Shown here piece after piece: positions 56,791 through 64,000 of a stretch of DNA of 64,000 bases. This DNA is from Saussurea involucrata. Taxonomy: Eukaryota; Streptophyta; Magnoliopsida; Asterales; Asteraceae. A model generated the notes under the pieces. The model worked only from the letters and a program-made list of their open reading frames with translations. It was not told the origin of the DNA and did not search any database. Within the stretch, counting starts at the first letter, position 1. Each line of letters opens with the position of its first letter. The stretch lies in contig CM066315.1 of the NCBI GenBank assembly GCA_033807775.1, forward strand, positions 4,406,501-4,470,500, in the 5' to 3' direction. Position numbers and translations under genes: made by a program.

Positions 56791-57175
56791 CTAGTGAGAA
56801 TCAGAGGCGGACCCAGGAATTTTTTCTTACGGTGGCACTTTTGACGAATCTAAAAATTTTTCACATCGCCCGATGTTGTTTTAGCCTAATTCCACTGTTT
56901 AGAGAAAAAAAAATTAATTTTTTTCTCGATTTCGAGGAACTTTAAAAAAAATCAATTTCGAGAGAACTTTTCGGGTTTTTTTGATTGATTTTAAGAGTTT
57001 TTTTGGGATTTTTGATTGATTTTAAGAGTTCTTTTGGGATTTTTTGATACGGTTGAACCATTTAAAACGATACGGTTGCACCCTTTAAAACGATACGATT
57101 GCACTCTTCACACGACTAAAAAAATTTACCCTTCGCCGGACGAACGAATAGGTGGCACGTGCCACCTAGGTCCGC
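56791..57175. mobile_element. hAT-like MITE
   Basis: Ends CAGAGGCGGACC and GGTCCGCCTCAG. Flanks GTGAGAAT and GTGAGATC agree at 6 of 8 positions, consistent with an aged 8-bp hAT duplication. The interior has the GATACGGTTGCACC word repeated three times and is shared with 32054-32440. Confidence 0.72.
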
Positions 57176-58489
57176 CTCAGAGTGAGATCATATTTAATGA
57201 AAAATTAAGTAAATGAATTTTGGATGGCAATAAATAGAGAAATTAATTGAAATAGCCATTTTTATGTGATTTAAGCTTTTACTCTTTTAGTCCTATTATT
57301 CCTATATTTACCAAGATAGGTTCGTAAAAAATAGGTTCGTAATTGCGGATCTACCTCAAAAACAAAAAAAACGAATCAGATCGGTTTTCTAAAAAAAACA
57401 ATTGTATATTGCAGAGTAAAAAATCTAGGAAAATCGATCAAATTTGATTTTTTTTAATGTTTTTGAGCTAGGTCTGCAATTACGGGCCTAAAATTACAGA
57501 TCTGGTGTTACTTTTTGATAAATTTAAGAAGAATATGGTTAAGTGGTTAAACCACATAAAAATAGTTATTTTAATTAATGTCCCCAATTAATATTTTATA
57601 ACCCTAATAATTAAAATCACAAATACACAAATTAGTATAACTTCTCACTTGTTTGGATACATTGAATAATAACAACCGTGAGAATATTAAATATAGACTG
57701 TTAAGGAAAGCATATCGTTCGATGATTTTTATAAACTTCCTATTTAAAGAAAGTAAAATTTGGATGGTCATGAACGGTAATCGGAAACTATCAATGATCG
57801 AGATGCATCTTTTTAAGAATTTAAGCATATTATGTCTTTTTCAGTAACTATATGTGTCTTTATCAAATTTTGTTCACCTCGACTCTAAGGCATGTAGAAT
57901 AACCATAAAATCCCTTGTGGCTTTCGACGGACTTGAACTGGTGATATATAAGAAGAAACGCAAAAACTCAAGTCTTATTATGTATGTTTCTTTCAGCCTT
58001 TACATCAATATATACGCATAATCATCTATACGCAAATGGTGATAAGATAAGATAAGTTAAATTTCATACATCTTTGTGGAAAATCCAACGACGCTCGTTT
58101 AAGTCGTTTTATCAGTAGGCCCGATAATTTTATTTAGGTTAAGAAAAAAGGGCTTTAAAAGGATTTTAAAAAAGAAAAAGAAAATATTGATAAGTACATT
58201 GAAAAAATGGCACCAAACATAAGGTGAAAAGCAATGTGAGTTGTGGATGCACATATAAAGCAAGTTTTTAGTAGCCATGGCTCACCTAAGTGGACTTCCT
58301 TTTTTGCCCTTTATATTCAAAAGTTGCAATTTCTTTTTTCACTTTTCACATTTATAAAATCTTAAAATAATTAAAAAGCAGAAAATGCACTTTTTAGTCT
58401 TTTCTAAACGATCATATGTTTTTTTACTGTTGATAACATTACGTCAAAAGTTTTATATTTTGAAAAGATTTACAAGTAACAAAATATAA
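57176..58489. other. AT-rich intergenic DNA
   Basis: 57240-57590 has inverted ends (AATTAATTGAAATAGCCATTT and AAATAGTTATTTTAATTAATG), probably another MULE-type MITE. Nothing coding is supported in the rest. Confidence 0.4.
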
Positions 58490-58725
58490 CATCGTAGGTC
58501 AACCGTACAAGATATTGTACGTTTTGTCTACACACCTGAACTCACTGTTTCAAAACGCGTATGATAGAGAAGGTATAAAGTCCCTCTTATAAGGCAACCT
58601 TTGTTTCTCTCCCCAACCAATGTAGGATCTTACAATCCACCCGCCTTAGGAGCCCAGCGTCTTTGCTGGCACACCAGTCTGGTTCCCGACTCTGATACCA
58701 ACTGTAACAAGGCCACACCAATCAA
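58490..58725 (-). mobile_element. Cassandra-like TRIM remnant
   Basis: Read on the minus strand: TTGTTACAGTTGGTATCAGAG (LTR end plus tRNA-Met primer site, about 58710-58690), a short internal stretch, a purine tract (AAGGCGGGTGGAT), then an LTR start TGTAAGATCCTACATTGGTTG and CTTATAAGAGGG. This order and the GGTTGGGGAGA and ACGCGTTTTGAAAC words match Cassandra, a tiny non-coding LTR element known across plants. The LTR at the other side is diverged. Confidence 0.62.
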
Positions 58726-58977
58726 GCACGCCAAAAGCTACTAAATTAAATATAAACGCCAAAACGGCCCAATCAAGTCACACATTCGAGATTACAAAAC
58801 TAAGTAACCAAAATCATATAAATAGAATACAAAAAAAATATAGTTGGCGTATTTAAAAAAAATTAGCGTTATCGTTTGAACCTTCATCTCTCTCTCTATA
58901 TATATATATTTATCTATCTATATCTATCTATATATATATATATATATTACCTTTTTCACATGTAATTTACATGCTTA

Positions 58978-59370
58978 AAGCATCTCCAACAGCTTTGCTA
59001 AAACAGAAAGAATCGAGTTTTTGTTCCCTAAACCTTTCCAACAACATTGCTATCTTGTTTGTTATAATAGAAAAAACATAAAAAAATTCAAGTTTAGAAA
59101 ATTCTCTAAAACTTGATGGTAGGAGAGTGAAATGATTATTTATTTTAATTCCACCAATGAGATTGAACTTTTATTATTTTATATTAAGTTTTTCTTAAAA
59201 AGTGTAATGGGAAGATAAATTAGAGAAATATTATATTTAAAATAACTTGTGTTAAAATCTCTAAAATAGATAATCTGTTGAAGATGAATATAACTCATTT
59301 TAAAGATTTTAAGTTTTAATTCTTTATTTAAAAACAAATTATAGAAAATTTGTTGGAGATGTTCTTAGAA
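58978..59370. mobile_element. MITE, CTCCAACA family
   Basis: Ends AAGCATCTCCAACAGC and TTTGTTGGAGATGTTC flanked by TTA on both sides. Related copies at 8390-8645 and 17600-17965. Confidence 0.65.
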
Positions 59371-59885
59371 TTGCATTTTGTATACTCGGTTTTGAGTCTA
59401 AAGTAACTTTACTTTTAGATTTTTTGAAAGTTGATTATCGTGACGAATCATTTAACCTAAGATTTAATTGGGTCGTATTGGATAAATATTGGATTTTAGG
59501 CTATGTTTGGCAAACTAACTGATAAGTTGGCTGTTGACTGAGAAGATAGCTGGTAGCTGATATACTAGTTGATGAAAAAGTCATGTTTGATAAAAAAAAG
59601 GTAGCTTATAAGCATATAAAATGACAAAAAAGGACATCCTCAAAGATTATCAATTACATTAATATTTAATTATACAATTAAACAAATTTATAGCAATATA
59701 TATTAATTAATACAACTAATGTAGTAAAGAAAAATTAAATAATATAACATGTTAATTAAAAGAATTTAAAATTTATTATTACATATATACTACAAATTTT
59801 GAATTTGTTAAGACAAATTTAGAAAAAATATATATTAACTTATGATTTCAAATAATCATTGCATACAATATGAAAAAGATAATCA

Positions 59886-60795
59886 CACTACTAAACAAAT
59901 GACCTTTTCTGACGGACATTTCCGTCGGAAATATCCGACAGAACCAAGAAAAGTCAACAAAGGTGTTAATCTGTCGAAAACCCGTCATAAATCCGCCACT
60001 GAAGTCTAAAAAAAGAAACTATATATTCTCGAAAATGTTTGTGGCGGAAATCGTATCTGCCACAAATCCGTCACAAATATTTGTTAAATTACAATTAAGC
60101 TACTTAATGAATGTAATTAGCAATTAAATATTAAGATTATAATTAATTAATTAATTAAACTAAATAGCAATTAAAAATAAAATTAGAAAAATCTTATTAA
60201 TTTCCGACGGAATTAAATTATACAATTTTTTTAATTGTTCGTCAGAAAATAATAAGATTTGTAAAGTAAGTATTTTTCAAATTCAAGGTTTTTAAAAATC
60301 TTATTATTTTCCGACGGAAAATAAAAATAAAAATAAAATTACGCCGAAAATCCGTCGAAAACATCTTTGAAATATATTTTTAATATTAAGAGGTTTTTAA
60401 ATAACTATTTTTTTTAAATCAAGGTTTTTAAAACTTTTATTAATTTTCGAAGAAAAATAAAAAAATTATATTTCCATTGGAAATATATTGATTTTTTTAT
60501 TTCAAAAAAGAAAGTATACTTTTTTAAACTAAATGAATTTAAAAATCTTGTTATTTTTCGACAGATTTCAGACAACAATTAAAGTTCCGTCGGAAATCCG
60601 TCGAAAATATCTTGAAATGTATTTATTTTTTATTTTTTTATTTATTTCATGAACTTTGTGACGGAAAAATGTACCGACGGATATATCCGTCGGAAATATC
60701 ATTTTCTGGCGGGGTAGTATTCGACATCCTTATCTGTCGGTAATGACGATTTCTGACGGATTTGTCCGTCAGAAAAGCCAATTTGTTTGGTAGTG
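59886..60795. mobile_element. Non-autonomous CACTA (En/Spm) element
   Basis: Ends CACTACTAAACAAATG and ATTTGTTTGGTAGTG. Subterminal DNA at both ends is packed with CCGTCGGAAA, TCCGTCAGAAA and inverted TTTCCGACGG words, as in CACTA transposase-binding arrays. 910 bp, no ORF. Three-base flanks do not match cleanly. It appears inserted in an older AT-rich MITE (ends near 59500 and 61130, GCTATGTTTGGCAAA and TTTTACCAAACA). Confidence 0.82.
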
Positions 60796-61781
60796 AGATC
60801 AATAATAATTAAAAAGATAATATTAGCTGATAATTAAAGTATATTAATTAATGTTTAAAAAAATTTAATTTATATGATTAACAATAACTCTAAATAATTA
60901 AAAATTAATATCAATGTATAATTATAATTTAATTTATTAATTTTCAGTTAATATTAATTAATTAATAATAAATAATAATTAATATTAATGCGGACAATAT
61001 TGGATATTTACAGAAAAACTACCAAAAATTACTTTAATTAGCGTTTTTCAAAAAGTTAGCTTATAATTATTCAAACATATACCCAACAAATAAGGAAGGT
61101 TATAAGCAAGTTTTCTTTTACCAAACAAAAAAGAAAAACTGTTTGATTTACATAAAATGGTAAAAAGTACTATAATTATTATAATTTATAATTAATTAGT
61201 TTGATAATTGTAAACTTAATAATAAAATGAACTTCTCAATTTTATAAGGTGAGTCAACTCGTGCGAGCCAATGAGTCCGATGACAGCTCAGCCATGTCCA
61301 GAAAACGTAGATCTGGAACACCACAACATACAGTATTCTCTTACATTGTCGACACGATTCACCCTACAACTGCCACGTGGACCAATATGCCCCAAAATTT
61401 GAGTAATTTTAAGGGAAAATATTTTTTTTTAAAACCCAACGCATTATCTCGAATGATTTAAGTTTTCTAAACTATTTTTTTAACAAAAAAAACCTTTAAA
61501 CTTTTTTATTTTGATTGATTAAAATCTTTAATATTTTTTAATAAATAAATCATCGAACATTTAAAATTGGTTACATGCATCATTTTAACAAAAAAAAACA
61601 TGTAATCGTTTAGGGAGATTTAATTGTACAAAAAAAAACTAAATCAATTTTATCGTTCCCACATCTATACGTCATTCAAACCCCTTGCAAACAACGGTAT
61701 CTCTCCCCCTCGTCACTCTCCGTCGCCCATCGTTATTCGTTCTCCATATCACCTATCTAGCTGTTGACCCCGGTGTTTGTG
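60796..61781. other. AT-rich intergenic DNA left of the second LTR element
   Basis: First part belongs to the older MITE around the CACTA element. 61200-61781 has no supported gene. Confidence 0.4.
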
Positions 61782-63368
61782 TGTAACGACCGTGACCGAA
61801 TCGGTTTAGTTTTAACACTTGTAAGGAAAGTATATTAAGAGCAAAAGTTGAGGGGCTATTTGGTAAGTTTGGGATAGGGTATTTAAAGGCACAAAACCCT
61901 AGAAAGAACATTCTAATACTGAAATTGATTGTTGAAGGCTGAATTTGAGGAGAGAAAGGAGAATAGGGTTCTTAAGTGTTTTGTGTGCTTTTGGAAGAAG
62001 GGAATCATCAAGTTCAATTTCAAAAGGAAGGGAAGGATTGGAATTCGTGATCTGCAAGTAATCTCTAAGGTAATCTCTAAACCATAACTCCTTTCAAGTT
62101 TAATCTGCTGATTTCTGAGTTTTGTGGGTTTTAGTTTTTCTAAGTCATTTGAGGCCTATAGAGTATAGAGAGTTTTAATCTTCGTTAAATGCGTTTTGGT
62201 AATGAAACTGATGGGAAATCGATTACAGATCATTTAGTGACAGTTTATTGGCTTATCTTGAGGATTAAGAGGCATGTAATAGGATTTTCAACCATTAAAC
62301 TCGTCCAGCGTTCGTCCGGAAACCTTCAAGCATGAGGGTGTCCGGGTGAGTGTCCGGATAACTTCTTGGTCGGGTTGTGGAAGGTGTCCGGATATTGTGT
62401 TGTCCGGATGAGTTTAGTCGTCCGGATAAGTGTGCCATCCGGATAGGTTAATCGTCCGGAGACTATAAGTTGTCCGGTAACCTCAATGTGTCCGGATAGG
62501 AGAGTCATCCGGAAAAGTATGGTTGTCCGGAAAAGTAGTGATGTCCGGAAAAGAGTAGGGTGGCAAGTGAGAAGTGTCTGGATAGTTCTAGTCAGCTTAT
62601 AAATCTGTCCCTTCGTTCAGGTAGACAATTTGGAAGTAAAGAGCAGAGCAGGGAAAAGCAAACAAACGTACCAGGTGAGTTTTCTAACTAAAATACGTGA
62701 TTTTAAAGTGTCTTTCTAAAGTGAATACATGATGAGAAATACCATGTTTTGTTCTTGTGCTTTTATTGCATGAAAGTTGTTTAAAGTTTTATGTGAGATG
62801 CATGCATACATTGTGTAGACGTAAATTGGCTAAGTCGGGGGGAGGTTCCGCCAGTACTCACGTCGGGGGGAGGTTCCGTTTATGCCATGGGAATAAGTCC
62901 CAGTAAGGCAGCGTGATACTGACTCGTTGTCACCCTCGGGTGGCTTCAGGGTTCCATTTATGGGAGCGGATTTATCCGTGAAAGATTTTGCTGTTCAGCT
63001 ATGTGAAAGTTTATTATTGAAAGTCTTGTATACATTTGAAAGTTATGAAAAGTTTTTAAATGATTTTTGAGAACTGTCAGGAGGGACTCACTAGACCTCG
63101 TGGTCTAACCCTCGCTCTTTTCAAATTAAAACCCTTTTCAGGAAAGCAGGTAGCGAAAGGCTCTAGCAGGTGAACAGAGCAGTTAGAAGATAGAAGCAGT
63201 AGAACCAGTGACACTATTACCTTTTAGTTCTAGCAAATTCTCAGTTGTGTAATAGGTTGATTCCGCCAACCTGAATTTTGAGACTTATGTAAGAAATTTT
63301 GGGACCCGTTTTTGGGACTGTTGCAGTTAATATGTTTCGCATGCTTTATTTTTGTTTGGGTTGTTACA
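61782..63368 (+). repeat. 5' LTR of a second gypsy-type retrotransposon
   Basis: Begins TGTAACGACC and ends TTGTTACA, giving a 6-bp inverted terminus TGTAAC/GTTACA, 1587 bp. It is followed after one base by TTGGTATCAGAGCC, a tRNA-Met primer site (63369-63382). The 3' LTR is outside the window, so age cannot be judged. It carries a TCCGG-rich array at 62310-62570. Confidence 0.85.
62310..62570 (+). repeat. TCCGGATA-type repeat array within the LTR
   Basis: About a dozen copies of TGTCCGGAWAR or ATCCGGAWAR with spacing of roughly 15-25 bases. Very dense in CCGG and CG sites relative to its surroundings. Confidence 0.8.
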
Positions 63369-63682
63369 ATTGGTATCAGAGCCATAGTTTAAGGGATTTA
63401 GGTGACCGGATGGGCCTAGACTTAAACTTTGGGGGAATAGAGATCACAACTGAGAATCATGAATGCGTTAGGAGGACACTGACTTAGGATTTGGGGCTAA
63501 TAGGGTACCGAGGACGATCATGTAAGGTAAGTTTGGAGTTACACCTGGCCAGTGTAACTGTGAACTTACAGGTACATGTGCGTGCTTGAATTTCCTTATT
63601 ATCCCATTGATGTAGTACTAAACGAGCCTTTAGTATTAAATGAGCATGTGGTAGTGAATGAGTCTTTTGTTGTTGTACCAGA

Positions 63683-64000
63683 ATGTTTGCAAGAGCTTTG
63701 AGGAGTAGGTCAATTCCGCTAGTGGAAGAAGCGCAAACAAAGAGTACTACACTGCGCGAGGAGACAATGAGAGTTGAGGAAATTGCTGAGGACGAACCAG
63801 TGAATCAGCCAAGAGTGGCAGCCACTCGTGGGCGAGGTAGAGGCCGTGGGAGACCCAGAGGGGCGATACCGATGAAGGCCGTTACTGAGGTGGGGGCGGC
63901 AACCACCAAGGGCAAGGGTAAGAAAAAGAAGGCGCCGGTTAGGCGCAAGGCAAAAAGTGTAGAAGAGCCTGAGGTTCGGGAGTTGTCCGAACAAGAAAGT
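63683..64000 (+). CDS. gag N-terminus of the second LTR element (partial)
   Basis: Open from ATG 63683 to the window edge, 106 codons. Lies about 300 bp after the primer site, as expected for a gypsy gag leader. The product starts MFARALRSRSIPLVEE and contains an Arg/Gly block (RGRGRGRGRPRGA) and a Lys-rich block (KGKGKKKKAPVRRKAK), so it is strongly basic, with an acidic stretch between (EEIAEDEP). No gag domain is reached before the edge. Assignment rests on position rather than on domain similarity. Confidence 0.7.
   Translation, partial: MFARALRSRSIPLVEEAQTKSTTLREETMRVEEIAEDEPVNQPRVAATRGRGRGRGRPRGAIPMKAVTEVGAATTKGKGKKKKAPVRRKAKSVEEPEVRELSEQES

Overview
This is a 64-kb piece of a plant nuclear genome. 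Genes have GT-AG introns and plant-specific families, and the intergenic DNA is AT-rich and filled with plant-type transposons. A eudicot is clear. Asteraceae is my best guess from the overall repeat style, but that is inference only.

Four host genes can be supported, all on the minus strand. (1) Positions 1-1862 hold the 5' part of an Lr10/LRK10L-type receptor-like kinase; its kinase domain runs off the left edge. (2) Positions 6489-12977 and (3) 21506-24168 hold two paralogous seven-exon WAT1-related (EamA/DMT) membrane transporters with matching exon sizes. (4) Positions 29239-31124 hold an RSZ21-type SR splicing factor with a site-II-rich upstream region. Exon models were assembled by hand from reading frame, splice sites and phase.

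The rest is mostly mobile DNA. From left to right: a PIF/Harbinger element (3107-4943) sitting in one copy of a 230-bp tandem duplication; a hAT element (8793-9833) with a perfect 8-bp target duplication carrying only a BED-finger ORF; several Tourist-like MITEs with TAA duplications; SINEs; a frameshifted hAT transposase (25308-27014); and a string of elements from 36.7 to 48.4 kb separated by (TA)n tracts. Inside the outermost of these (39141-47935) are nested a Pack-MULE that has captured a starch-synthase fragment (39270-41678) and a 4.96-kb MULE with a transposase and a convergent second ORF (42562-47520). Next comes a complete but internally deleted Tekay-like Ty3/gypsy chromovirus (48376-56729) whose 2304-bp LTRs differ at only two positions that I could see. 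The right end has a hAT MITE, a Cassandra-like TRIM remnant, a CACTA element and the 5' LTR plus gag start of a second gypsy-type element that runs off the right edge.

The most unusual theme is the set of (TA)n-bounded elements. They share terminal GGTTCAA/TTGAACC-type inverted repeats, but their interiors are built from different short self-complementary words. Other notable points are an in-frame GT-AG intron at the gag-protease junction of the Tekay-like element and the mudrA/mudrB-like convergent gene layout of the MULE.
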